Positions 45,580 through 54,133 of a stretch of DNA of 64,000 bases are shown piece by piece (the stretch's first letter is position 1; each line of letters begins with the position of its first letter). Location: contig NZ_JAKHSK010000004.1 in assembly GCF_023499215.1 (NCBI RefSeq), forward strand, positions 62,001 through 126,000, given 5' to 3'. A program made the translations under genes and the position numbers. The DNA is from Zunongwangia pacifica (GTDB taxonomy: Bacteria > Bacteroidota > Bacteroidia > Flavobacteriales > Flavobacteriaceae). Below the pieces are notes generated by a model. The model ran no database searches. It had not been told where the DNA came from and saw only the letters and a list, made by a program, of their open reading frames with translations.

Positions 45580-46056
45580 TTAAACTCCAAAATCACTTTT
45601 TCCACCGGTTTTCTTTTTCAGTTTTATTTCTGAAATTTCTAAATCGTGGCTCAAAGCTTTGGTCATATCATAAATGCAAAGCGCTGCGGCTGAAACTCCG
45701 GTTAAAGCTTCCATTTCTACGCCGGTGCGTTCGTTGCATTTTACCAAACATTCGATATCCAACGAATTTTCACCCGGCTGAATGTCGATATTTATTTTGG
45801 ACAAGCGAAGCGGATGACAAAGCGGAATCAAATCTGAAGTTTTCTTCACCGCCTGAATTCCCGCAATGATTGCTGTTTGCGTGATGCTTCCTTTTTTGCT
45901 TAGAAAATCATCTTTTTGCAATTGCTTAAAAACTTCCGTAGGAAATAAAATTCGGCCACTTGCAATAGCAGTTCGGTTGGTGATCTCTTTTTCAGAAACA
46001 TCTACCATTTCAGCATTTCCCTGCTTGTTAATATGTGAGAGTTTTTTATCCACCAA
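45580..46056 (-). CDS. moaC: Cyclic pyranopterin monophosphate synthase MoaC
   Basis: This 158-residue protein has the MoaC pattern: SHINKQGNAEMVDVSEKE, followed by the family blocks QTAIIAGIQAVKKTSDLIPLCHPL and ERTGVEMEALTGVSAAALCIYDM with the catalytic Lys in a later helix (KKKTGGKSDF). It makes the pterin ring precursor from the MoaA product. It overlaps moaA by 11 bases, so both are translated together. Confidence 0.96.
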   Translation of the reverse strand: MVDKKLSHINKQGNAEMVDVSEKEITNRTAIASGRILFPTEVFKQLQKDDFLSKKGSITQTAIIAGIQAVKKTSDLIPLCHPLRLSKINIDIQPGENSLDIECLVKCNERTGVEMEALTGVSAAALCIYDMTKALSHDLEISEIKLKKKTGGKSDFGV

Positions 46057-47032
46057 TACTTGTCATTGAATTTTCGTAATAATTTTTATTTCGGTCTTCA
46101 GCTTCAAAACCATCTTTTGCTCGGCTACCAACAGCTTTTAGAATCTCATTTTTGATGTTTTCTTCGGAATTTTCAGCACGAAGAATATCGCGAATATTTC
46201 GATTGGCACTGGCATAAAGGCAGGTAATTACATCGCCGGTAGCGGTAATTCTTAATCGGTTACAGCTTCCGCAGAAATTACGCGTAAAACTCGGGATGAT
46301 CCCAAAATTGCCTTCAAAACCTTCAATCCTATAATTTACTGAAGTCGACGTTTTTTCAGAAGAAAGTTTTTCAATATTCGGATATTGTGAAGCGATATAA
46401 TTGTAGATCGCTTTATGATTCCATTTTATTGTTTGAAAATTTTTGCTCCCGCCGTTGAAAGGCATCTCTTCTAAAAAGCGAACCGAAACTGGATAATGTC
46501 GCGTTAGATCTTCCAAAATCGGAATCATATCTTCAGTATTCTGCCCATCCAAGGCTATAAAATTGACTTTTACATTAAAATCTTCCTGAATCAGCTTGAT
46601 TAAATTCCCGTAAACCGTTTCGAACTGGTCACGCCGAGTTACTTTTTTAAAAGTCTCGGGAGTGATAGCATCCAGGCTTAAATTAATGTTTTTAATGCCT
46701 AATTCTTTTAGTTCAGGAATATGCTGCCCAATTAAAGTCGCATTTGTGGTTATGCGAATATCCTCAAGTTTTGGCAGCGCAGAAAGTTTACGCAGTAAGA
46801 CCATTAAATCTTTACGAACAAAAGGCTCACCACCGGTAATTCTAATTTTTGTGATGCCCTGTTCTACCAAAGTTTTGCTTAAGCGATATAACTCATCGAT
46901 CGATAACAATTTATATTTCTTAGCAAAATTAATTCCGCTTTCGGGCATGCAATAATTGCAGCGCAAATTACAACGGTCGGTCACCGCCAGTCGCAGGTAA
47001 TTAATTTTTCTTTGGTGATTATCTATAAGCAT
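46046..47032 (-). CDS. moaA: GTP 3',8-cyclase MoaA (radical SAM)
   Basis: This 328-residue protein has the N-terminal radical SAM cluster motif DRCNLRCNYCMPE, TKIRITGGEPFVRKD (SAM binding), INLSLDAITPETFKK, and a second, C-terminal iron-sulfur motif NFCGSCNRLRIT followed by ITCLYA. It converts GTP to the cyclic dehydro-GTP intermediate of Moco synthesis. The usual final Gly-Gly is present (SIGG). It overlaps moaC. Confidence 0.97.
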   Translation of the reverse strand: MLIDNHQRKINYLRLAVTDRCNLRCNYCMPESGINFAKKYKLLSIDELYRLSKTLVEQGITKIRITGGEPFVRKDLMVLLRKLSALPKLEDIRITTNATLIGQHIPELKELGIKNINLSLDAITPETFKKVTRRDQFETVYGNLIKLIQEDFNVKVNFIALDGQNTEDMIPILEDLTRHYPVSVRFLEEMPFNGGSKNFQTIKWNHKAIYNYIASQYPNIEKLSSEKTSTSVNYRIEGFEGNFGIIPSFTRNFCGSCNRLRITATGDVITCLYASANRNIRDILRAENSEENIKNEILKAVGSRAKDGFEAEDRNKNYYENSMTSIGG

Positions 47033-47065
47033 TAATATCTTCTTTTGGGGATTTAAATAATGCGA

Positions 47066-47512
47066 CTATGGGTGCGGTGTTACCCAAACTTCGTCTGTAC
47101 CATCAAAAAATTCCTTTTTCCAGATGGGAACTTTTTCTTTTAGCGTATCGATTAAAAATCTACAGGCTTCAAAGCAATCATCACGATGTGCTGAAGAGGC
47201 GCCGACTAAAACAACCGGTTCTTCTACTTTCTTATCGCCAACTGCGTGCTGCATAATAAGTCGGTGTAAATTCCATTGCTTACTTGCCGCCGCTGCGATC
47301 TTCTCCATTTCTTTAAGCGCCATCGCTTCGTAGGCTTCAAAAAAAAGGGAGTTTACTTTTTGATTTTGGGTAGTATCACGAACAGCACCTATAAAAACAC
47401 AAATTCCACCACTGGCAGGATGAGAAAGGTCTTTGTAGATCACAGACGGATCGATATGTTCTATAATTTCAATTTTCTTTTCCATATATAATCCCAACTT
47501 AGGATTTTTCAA
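47066..47512 (-). CDS. moaE: Molybdopterin synthase large subunit MoaE
   Basis: This 148-residue protein has GGICVFIGAVRDTTQ, LFFEAYEAMALKEM, HAVGDKKVEEPVVLVGASSAHRDDCF and PIWKKEFFDG with the catalytic Lys. With MoaD it inserts sulfur into cyclic pyranopterin. Two starts are possible: ATG at 47512, or ATG at 47485 (MEKKIEII), which fits family length slightly better. The moaD stop lies 6 bases upstream of the first. Confidence 0.96.
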   Translation of the reverse strand: MKNPKLGLYMEKKIEIIEHIDPSVIYKDLSHPASGGICVFIGAVRDTTQNQKVNSLFFEAYEAMALKEMEKIAAAASKQWNLHRLIMQHAVGDKKVEEPVVLVGASSAHRDDCFEACRFLIDTLKEKVPIWKKEFFDGTDEVWVTPHP

Positions 47513-47518
47513 ACTTCA

Positions 47519-47752
47519 TTAACCTCCACTAACCGGTGGAATAATCGCAATTTCGTTTTGTGCAGAAATTGGTGTATCGTCATTCGCATATTCTTCATCA
47601 ACAGCTACAGCCAGCGACGAAAGTTTTGTAAATTCAGGATATTTCTGGATAAGTTCCTGTTTAAGTTCGGCTACGTTTTTCGCTTGAAAAGCTTCGTCCA
47701 GACTTTGATTTCCTACAATATCTTTCGCGATCCCGAAAAGTAAGATTTTCAT
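47519..47752 (-). CDS. moaD: Molybdopterin synthase sulfur carrier MoaD
   Basis: This 77-residue ubiquitin-like protein ends in IIPPVSGG; the terminal Gly is adenylated and thiocarboxylated by the MoeB-rhodanese fusion. KILLFGIAKDIVGNQS at the N-terminus and AVAVDEEYANDDTPI match the family. It is the first gene of moaDEAC. The divergent xdhC gene starts about 220 bases upstream, so the promoter lies in between. Confidence 0.95.
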   Translation of the reverse strand: MKILLFGIAKDIVGNQSLDEAFQAKNVAELKQELIQKYPEFTKLSSLAVAVDEEYANDDTPISAQNEIAIIPPVSGG

Positions 47753-47972
47753 TTTTTATTGTAAATATAAAAGCTGAGTTACACAATTGCTTATGAATTT
47801 CAAACTTTCCTTTAGTAACTTTATAAAATTAAGAAATAATACCTCAATCAAAATTTTTCTATTGTTTAATTTAAAAATAGCATCTTTAACAATTACTCCT
47901 TAAATTATAAGATTATCGGTTTAAGTTCTATTTATCAGGTAAAGATTGGTTTGCAAAAGAAATGATTACAAA

Positions 47973-48983
47973 ATGACACACGAGTTTAAAGAAATAATTA
48001 GTCAGGTTTTGGAAAATCAGAAACATGGGAACAGAAGTGTTTTAGCCAGTGTAGTAGCACTGGATGGTTCGTCTTACCGAAAACCTGGTGTTAGAATGTT
48101 GATTACTGAAGGCGGAAAAATGACCGGGGCGGTTAGTGGCGGCTGTGTAGAGAAGGAGGTGCTGTTTGAAGCAGAATCGGTTTTAAAAACCGGAGTGGCA
48201 AAAATGATGACTTACGATGGGCGATATCGCTTAGGCTGTGAAGGGATTTTATATATTTTACTGGAGCCTGTGGCAATTTCTTCGGAATTTGAGCAAACTT
48301 TTTTTGAGCAAATAAAACAACGAAAATCCTTTAAGATCGATTCGTTTTTTAAAAAGGAAGCAGGAGAATTTGAAGCATTAGAGTCTGTAATAGATTTTGG
48401 AGAAAGGCAATTTTCGATGACTTCGAGAAAATTGGCAGATCATTCAGGATTAGAAAAATTTAGTCAGCAACTGCCAGCGATTTCAAAATTAATTTTAATT
48501 GGGGCCGAACATGACGCTGTAAAGTTGGGAATTTCAGCTTCGCAATTAGGTTGGGAGGTAAGCATTGTTTCTTCTCCGCGGGATCCTAAAACCATTGAAA
48601 ATTTTCCCGGAAGCAAAGAAGTTTTAGCAATTGACCCCGAACAGGCAACAAATCTGGAAATTGATAGCCAGACGGCGGTGGTTTTAATGACGCATAATTA
48701 TGCTCGTGATCTTCATTTTTTGCTATCGATAAAAGACAAAAATCCATTTTATATTGGCATTTTAGGTTCTACCAAGCGTCGTGAAAAAATGTATAATGAA
48801 TTGATCGAAATGCGAACTGATATTGAATTTGATTTTTTTGATAAGCTGTATGGCCCGGCCGGGGTTGATATTGGCGCCATTACTCCTGAAGAAATTGCGG
48901 TGTCGATCCTGGCTGAAATTTTAGCGGTAAAACGCGGAAAATCGATTCCGTCTTTACGAGAAAAAATGGGTGCTATTCACTAA
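47973..48983 (+). CDS. XdhC/CoxI family molybdenum hydroxylase maturation protein
   Basis: This 336-residue protein starts at ATG 47973; a longer frame begins at a TTG at 47946. It has the N-terminal XdhC signature SVLASVVALDGSSYRKPGVRM and MTGAVSGGCVEKEV, then GCEGILYILLEP, and a C-terminal Rossmann-type domain (KLILIGAEHDAVKL, VVLMTHNYARDLHFL, YIGILGSTKRREKM, GPAGVDIGAITPEEIAVSILAEI). Such proteins sulfurate and insert cofactor into xanthine dehydrogenase and aldehyde-oxidase type enzymes. None of these enzymes is visible here. It begins the plus-strand xdhC-mocA unit. Confidence 0.92.
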   Translation: MTHEFKEIISQVLENQKHGNRSVLASVVALDGSSYRKPGVRMLITEGGKMTGAVSGGCVEKEVLFEAESVLKTGVAKMMTYDGRYRLGCEGILYILLEPVAISSEFEQTFFEQIKQRKSFKIDSFFKKEAGEFEALESVIDFGERQFSMTSRKLADHSGLEKFSQQLPAISKLILIGAEHDAVKLGISASQLGWEVSIVSSPRDPKTIENFPGSKEVLAIDPEQATNLEIDSQTAVVLMTHNYARDLHFLLSIKDKNPFYIGILGSTKRREKMYNELIEMRTDIEFDFFDKLYGPAGVDIGAITPEEIAVSILAEILAVKRGKSIPSLREKMGAIH

Positions 48984-48994
48984 GATTCGATAAA

Positions 48995-49594
48995 ATGGAG
49001 ACAGATTTTAAAATTGCAGTTTTGATGCTTGCCGCCGGTGCTTCAAGAAGAATGAACGGTATAAAGCAGATTTTAGCTTTTAAGGATTCTACGCTATTAG
49101 AAAATGCCTTAAAAACAGCCAAAATGAGCGAAAATGATCAGGTTTTTTGTGTTTTAGGAGCAAATAAGGAAGAAATTCAGCAAAAAGTAGATTTTCAGGA
49201 TATAGAAATTATCGAAAATACAGCATGGAGTGATGGTTTAGGGAAATCTATTGCGGTTGGAGTAGAAGCGATTCAGAATTATAAGGATTATGACTTAATT
49301 TTAGTGATGTTGGGCGATCAGCCGTTTATTTCTTCCGTCTATTTAGATAAAATGATATCGAAATTTAAAGAAAATCAGTCTTATATTATCGCTACCAGTT
49401 ATTCGGGGAAACCCGGCGTTCCTGCATTATTTCCGAAGAAAATTTTTTCAGAATTAATAAAACTGAGCGGTGATTCTGGCGCAAAGGTAATATTACAACA
49501 TCATGAAAACATCATAAAACTCGAAGCTGAAAACACTTTTGATGTAGACAGCCCCGAGGATTATAAAAAGGTATGTGGTGAAGTTCAAGGTTGA
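48995..49594 (+). CDS. mocA: MobA-like nucleotidyltransferase (MocA type, probable molybdopterin cytidylyltransferase)
   Basis: This 199-residue protein has LMLAAGASRRMNGIKQIL, VMLGDQPFISSVYL and a C-terminal DVDSPEDYK. The LAAGxSxRM form and the VxLxDQP motif are those of MocA, which attaches CMP to molybdopterin for xanthine-dehydrogenase-type enzymes, rather than MobA. It follows the XdhC gene by 11 bases, the usual pairing in bacteria with MCD-containing hydroxylases. Other sugar-phosphate nucleotidyltransferases are less likely. Confidence 0.85.
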   Translation: METDFKIAVLMLAAGASRRMNGIKQILAFKDSTLLENALKTAKMSENDQVFCVLGANKEEIQQKVDFQDIEIIENTAWSDGLGKSIAVGVEAIQNYKDYDLILVMLGDQPFISSVYLDKMISKFKENQSYIIATSYSGKPGVPALFPKKIFSELIKLSGDSGAKVILQHHENIIKLEAENTFDVDSPEDYKKVCGEVQG

Positions 49595-50110
49595 AAAGTT
49601 TAAGGTTTAAAGTTGTTTTTTCCTTTCTTCATTTTTGAGGAGATCTTCCTGCTTCGCCTACCGCCGAGGAATGGTTGAGGATTGCAAAAATTAGATTGAG
49701 TAGATAAAAATTTCGATGTCATTTCGACTGAAGCACAGCGGAATGGATAAATCTTAATTTTTAGTTCCTGTTGAAAATAGATTTCTCGACTAGTGCCTCG
49801 CAAATGACGAAGACCGGTTATTCTTTTATTGAAATGTAATCATTATTCTACGTAAATCTACCTATCACACCAATAGGATGACGCTCTTCTTGGTTCTTAT
49901 CTCCTGTATCTTGTTTCCAAATTCAAGGTTTAAAGTTATTTTTTATAACGAATTTAAAATTTAAGATTCAAAATTATACCTATTCATTCATTACCACCTT
50001 ATCTCATTTTCAAATCGTCCTGTCTCTAGATATCTCCGTTTCGTCTGCCTGCCGGCGAGGCAGGGTCGAGATGATATAGTTTTCGAATTCTCTAATCTTC
50101 TTTCTCCCAT
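49595..50110. repeat. Non-coding spacer with dispersed repeats (after mocA)
   Basis: No gene seen. Blocks at 49650-49930 are a diverged copy of 44741-45030, including TTGAGTAGATAAAAATTTC, CGACTGAAGC, GAAATGTAATCATTATTC and CTCCTGTATCTTGTTTCC. Near 50050 a short CTGCCTGCCGGCGAGGCAGG palindromic core occurs, as in 58080-58130. Confidence 0.7.
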
Positions 50111-51922
50111 TTACAACGCATAAATTAGCGCTCCGTAAGCAGGGATATTTACTTTTCCGGTCCATGCTTTTTCATCGGTTTCTTCCTGTACTTTTTGAAT
50201 GTCTTCTACCGGTAATTCAGAGAAGTCATTATCGTAGCCTTTCCAGGTACTGTTAAATTTAATTTTCCAGTTTTTGTCTTCTTCAACACCAATTCCGTAG
50301 TCTTCAAAATCCCGATTTCCGAAGTTCAGAATAACCAGAGCAGGTTGTGCACCATCCATAGTACGTTTATAAGCTAAAATTTTATTTTCCTGGTTAAAAT
50401 GTACAATTTCGGTATGTTGTCCTTTAAGACCTTCTGCACCTTGTGTTTCTCCTGTTCTAAGTTTAATAAGATCGGCACTAAGCTTATCGATTCCCTCCAG
50501 GCGGTTTAGCTTTTCCCAGTTTAATTCTTCTGTATCTTTAAAATAGCCATCTTCTAAAAATTCCTGCCCCTGAAAAATCATGGGAATCCCGGGAGAAGTC
50601 ATCACCAAAACCAAACCTAAGACGGCTCTCTTTTTGGCAAAACTACTTTCAGCATCGCCGGGTTGAATTTCTTCAGGCACCCGGGCTTTTCCGTTGGCAA
50701 CTTCATCATGGGATTCGGTATAAATTACCCGATTAAATACATCGTCATTATACTTGTAAAGTATGGCATCAGCAATTTTCTGTAGGTCGCGTTCATCATC
50801 ATTTAATGCGGTTAACACTTCCCTAACCGGATGCACAAATTTCATGTCCCATTGTGTTCCGTATCCAATGCCACCACTTTCGGTAGATGCGGTGACAATA
50901 TTATCTGCTTTTAAGTCTTCAGCAATGGTAATGATATTGGGATGTTTATGCCGAATTTCAGCATTGATATCTCGCATCATGATGATACCTTCAAGAATTT
51001 CGGTATCAAAACCTAATCCGCCGCCTTCGTAACGAATATAGGATGTGGCATCCATTCGCAAGCCATCGCAATGATATTTTTCGATCCACATTAAAGCATT
51101 ATCCCTAAAATACTGCCTAACTTCAGGTCGGCCATAATCTGGGCGGGTATCGCCCCAAGGGGTATCGCTACGGTGATCGTTATAAAAATAAATACCGCCT
51201 TTATCATTTTCCTGCCAGCCGTCAAACTGCCACAAATCTACATCAGATGGCCCCAAATGGTTGTAAACAACATCCATGATTACACCAATTCCTTTTTGAT
51301 GCGCCGCTTTTATTAATTGAAAAAGTCCGTCGGGTCCGCCATAATCCTGTTCGATGGCAAAAGGATGCGCAGGATTATATCCCCAGGAAATTCCACCGGC
51401 AAATTCGGCTACCGGTAGCAATTCGATACAATTAATTCCCAGAGATTTCAGGTAATCTAATTTTTCGATCACATCCTGAAAAGTGCCTACAGCATCTGGG
51501 TTTTTGCGATTAAAAGTACCCACATGAAGTTCGTAAATCACCAGGGAATTCCACCGTGGTAATTGAAAGTTATCTTCTTCCCAATCAAAATTAAGATTAC
51601 GAATTATTGAGTTCCCGTCGCTATTGGTCACTTCAAAAGCGTAAGGATCATTTTTGTAAACCGAAATATCACCGTTTTCGATATAATATTTATATTGATC
51701 TCCTTTTTTGGCTTTAGTGGTCGTGGCTGCCCAATAGCCGTTTTCTTCTGGATCTAGCGGCAAATTGTTTGGGTTCCAGCCATTAAAATCGCCTGCAACA
51801 CATACTTTATCGGCATTGGGGGCCCAAACCCTAAATGTAGTTTTATCATCTTCTGGTATAGCACCCATCCCATCAGAGGGAGCGATAGGATAACTTAGCT
51901 TATTTTCTTCCATCATCTTCAA
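50111..51922 (-). CDS. GH13 alpha-amylase family enzyme with CBM48 domain (branching-enzyme-like)
   Basis: This 603-residue protein has no signal peptide and appears cytoplasmic. A CBM48-like N-domain (about 25-115: TTFRVWAPNADKVCVAGDFN) is followed by a GH13 barrel (about 120-480) with VIYELHVGTF, GIGVIMDVVYNHLG, CDGLRMDATSYI (nucleophile Asp291), IITIAEDL (acid Glu335) and YTESHDEVANG (Asp406). A C-terminal beta domain ends near 600. The order resembles GlgB and trehalohydrolase-type GH13 enzymes; a role in glycogen or alpha-glucan metabolism is likely, with exact activity open. It is unrelated to its neighbours. Confidence 0.88.
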   Translation of the reverse strand: MKMMEENKLSYPIAPSDGMGAIPEDDKTTFRVWAPNADKVCVAGDFNGWNPNNLPLDPEENGYWAATTTKAKKGDQYKYYIENGDISVYKNDPYAFEVTNSDGNSIIRNLNFDWEEDNFQLPRWNSLVIYELHVGTFNRKNPDAVGTFQDVIEKLDYLKSLGINCIELLPVAEFAGGISWGYNPAHPFAIEQDYGGPDGLFQLIKAAHQKGIGVIMDVVYNHLGPSDVDLWQFDGWQENDKGGIYFYNDHRSDTPWGDTRPDYGRPEVRQYFRDNALMWIEKYHCDGLRMDATSYIRYEGGGLGFDTEILEGIIMMRDINAEIRHKHPNIITIAEDLKADNIVTASTESGGIGYGTQWDMKFVHPVREVLTALNDDERDLQKIADAILYKYNDDVFNRVIYTESHDEVANGKARVPEEIQPGDAESSFAKKRAVLGLVLVMTSPGIPMIFQGQEFLEDGYFKDTEELNWEKLNRLEGIDKLSADLIKLRTGETQGAEGLKGQHTEIVHFNQENKILAYKRTMDGAQPALVILNFGNRDFEDYGIGVEEDKNWKIKFNSTWKGYDNDFSELPVEDIQKVQEETDEKAWTGKVNIPAYGALIYAL

Positions 51923-52125
51923 TTTTTATTCTAATTTACAGTTGAAAATGATTGTATGTTTTTAATTGTGAGTTATTTAACCTGATCTAAAATTTTTAAG
52001 AGTTTTTGCAGATTTTCTAGTTTCAGTAGCACCAGATTTTAAGTTTATTTTTCTAACTTTCAGGTTTTTGAAATTTATTAAATCTTTAATGAATTTTGTC
52101 ATTGGATAACCAAATTAAATAGATT

Positions 52126-53310
52126 ATGATTTTTGAACAAAGCTGGCGTTGGTATGGTCCTAACGATCCGGTAAAACTAGCTACGATAAAACAGGCAGGA
52201 GCGCATGGTGTGGTGACTGCTTTACACCAAATTCCTGTTGGTGAAATCTGGACAAAGGAAGCTATTAAAGAACGTATTTCTCAGATCGAAGAAAGCAATC
52301 GATTGCACAGTTTTAAATTGCATTGGAATGTGGTGGAAAGCTTACCTGTACATGAATTTATAAAGCAGGGAAGACCTGAAAGAGATCAGCTGATCGAGAA
52401 CTACAAAGAGAGCATTAAAAATTTAGCGGCTTGCGGTGTTAAAACCATCTGTTATAATTTTATGCCTATTCTCGACTGGTTAAGAACAAACGTTCGATAT
52501 GAGTTGGAAGATGGTAGTACCGCCTTGCTTCACGAGATGATCGATGTAGTGATTTTTGATGTCTATATGTTGCAACGTGAAGATGCTGAAAAATCGTATT
52601 CAGATGATATGTTGATGCAGGCCAAAGCAAAATATGAAAGTCTTTCAGATCAGGAAATTGCTGTTTTAAAGCAAAGTTTATTAATGGCATTGCCCGGTGA
52701 TAAAGATGGTTTTACCATTGAAAAATTAAAAAAGGGACTGCAACAGTATGATGGTATTTCAAGAGAACAATTACAGGAAAATCTGATTTATTTTCTAACG
52801 GAAGTAATTCCTGTGGCTGAGGAATTAGACGTTGTATTGGCGATTCATCCTGATGATCCACCATGGCCTGTTTTTGGGCTGCCCAGAATTGTGAGCACGG
52901 CTGAAGATCTAAAATTTATTTTTGAAGCGGTTCCTTCAGTTCATAACGGACTTACTTTTTGTAGCGGTAGTTTAGGCGCTTCCGAAGAAAATAAGTTAAC
53001 CGATATTATTGAAACCTGGTATAACCGAATTCATTTTGTGCATTTGCGTTCTGTAAATCGGGTAGCTCCTTATCACTTTTATGAAGCCAATCATTTAGAA
53101 GGAAGTGCTGAAATGTATCATTTGATCCGAAAATTCTATGAATGTCAGCAAACAGATCATAGGGTTTTACCAATGCGACCAGACCATGGTCATGAAATGA
53201 TGGACGATCAGGGGAAACCTTATTATCCGGGATATTCGGCTATTGGTCGTTTGCGCGGATTGGCAGAATTACGCGGATTAGAATTTGGAATTATAAATTC
53301 ATTGAAATAA
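52126..53310 (+). CDS. uxuA: Mannonate dehydratase
   Basis: This 394-residue cytoplasmic enzyme matches UxuA: FEQSWRWYGPNDPVKLATIK at the N-terminus, GAHGVVTALHQIPVGEIW, HWNVVESLPVHE, YNFMPILDW, then the metal and substrate residues in LAIHPDDPPWPVFGLPRIV, FCSGSLGA, HFVHLRSV and MRPDHGHEMMDD. It dehydrates D-mannonate to 2-keto-3-deoxygluconate. The SDR following by 4 bases would supply mannonate from fructuronate, and UxaC (6910) supplies fructuronate. KDG kinase and aldolase are not in view. Confidence 0.97.
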   Translation: MIFEQSWRWYGPNDPVKLATIKQAGAHGVVTALHQIPVGEIWTKEAIKERISQIEESNRLHSFKLHWNVVESLPVHEFIKQGRPERDQLIENYKESIKNLAACGVKTICYNFMPILDWLRTNVRYELEDGSTALLHEMIDVVIFDVYMLQREDAEKSYSDDMLMQAKAKYESLSDQEIAVLKQSLLMALPGDKDGFTIEKLKKGLQQYDGISREQLQENLIYFLTEVIPVAEELDVVLAIHPDDPPWPVFGLPRIVSTAEDLKFIFEAVPSVHNGLTFCSGSLGASEENKLTDIIETWYNRIHFVHLRSVNRVAPYHFYEANHLEGSAEMYHLIRKFYECQQTDHRVLPMRPDHGHEMMDDQGKPYYPGYSAIGRLRGLAELRGLEFGIINSLK

Positions 53311-53314
53311 AAAT

Positions 53315-54121
53315 ATGTTTGAATTAAATGGAAAAGTGGCCATTGTTACCGGCGGAAACGGAGTTTTAGGCGGGGCAATAGCACACGGACTATCAAAAAA
53401 TGGTGCTAAAGTAGCTGTTTTAGGTAGAACCAAAGAAACAGTAGAAAGCCGAGTTAAAGAGATAAAAGATAAAGGCGGCGAGGCTTTAGCCGTAGTAGCC
53501 GATGTATTGGATAAAGAAAGCCTTACGACGGCCAAAGATACGATATTAGATCAATGGGGAAGTATTGATATTTTGGTAAACGCTGCCGGTGGAAACAAAA
53601 AAGGAGCAGTAATTACACCAGATCAGGAGTTTTTTGATCTTTCTCTGGAAGCTTTAGATGGAGTTAATCAGCTTAATTTTAATGGTACCGTTTTACCAAC
53701 TTTGGTTTTTGCCAAAGAAATGGTAAAGCAGAAAAAGGGAAGTGTAATCAATATATCCTCGATGGCGGCTCAAAAAACCATTACAAGGGTGATGGGCTAT
53801 TCAGCTTCAAAAGCTGCAATCGATAATTTTACCAAATGGCTTGCCGTAGAATTAAATCATAAATACGGAGAAGGACTTCGTGTAAATGCCATTGCACCGG
53901 GATTTTTTGTAGGGGAACAAAATCGTGACCTGCTTTTAAATCAAGATGGATCTTTAACCAGTAGAGGACAAAAGATTGTAGATAATACCCCTATGGCCAG
54001 ATTTGGGGAGCCCGAGGAATTACAGGGTGCCGCGATTTGGTTAGCAAGTGAGGCTTCAGCTTTTGTAACCGGTATTGTGATTCCCGTTGATGGTGGTTTT
54101 AGTGCATTTGGAGGGATTTAA
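53315..54121 (+). CDS. uxuB: SDR-type D-mannonate oxidoreductase (fructuronate reductase)
   Basis: This 268-residue classical SDR has TGGNGVLGGAIAHGL, NAAGGNKKGAV, the Ser of ISSMAAQK, YSASKAAIDNFTKWLAVEL and PGFFVGEQNRDLLLNQDGSL, a C-terminal insertion typical of the SDR form of mannonate oxidoreductase used in many Bacteroidota and Firmicutes (E. coli UxuB is a different family). It lies 4 bases after uxuA, which supports the assignment: D-fructuronate + NAD(P)H to D-mannonate. It converges closely on the PL11 gene. Confidence 0.86.
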   Translation: MFELNGKVAIVTGGNGVLGGAIAHGLSKNGAKVAVLGRTKETVESRVKEIKDKGGEALAVVADVLDKESLTTAKDTILDQWGSIDILVNAAGGNKKGAVITPDQEFFDLSLEALDGVNQLNFNGTVLPTLVFAKEMVKQKKGSVINISSMAAQKTITRVMGYSASKAAIDNFTKWLAVELNHKYGEGLRVNAIAPGFFVGEQNRDLLLNQDGSLTSRGQKIVDNTPMARFGEPEELQGAAIWLASEASAFVTGIVIPVDGGFSAFGGI

Positions 54122-54133
54122 TTCCAATTTTCG

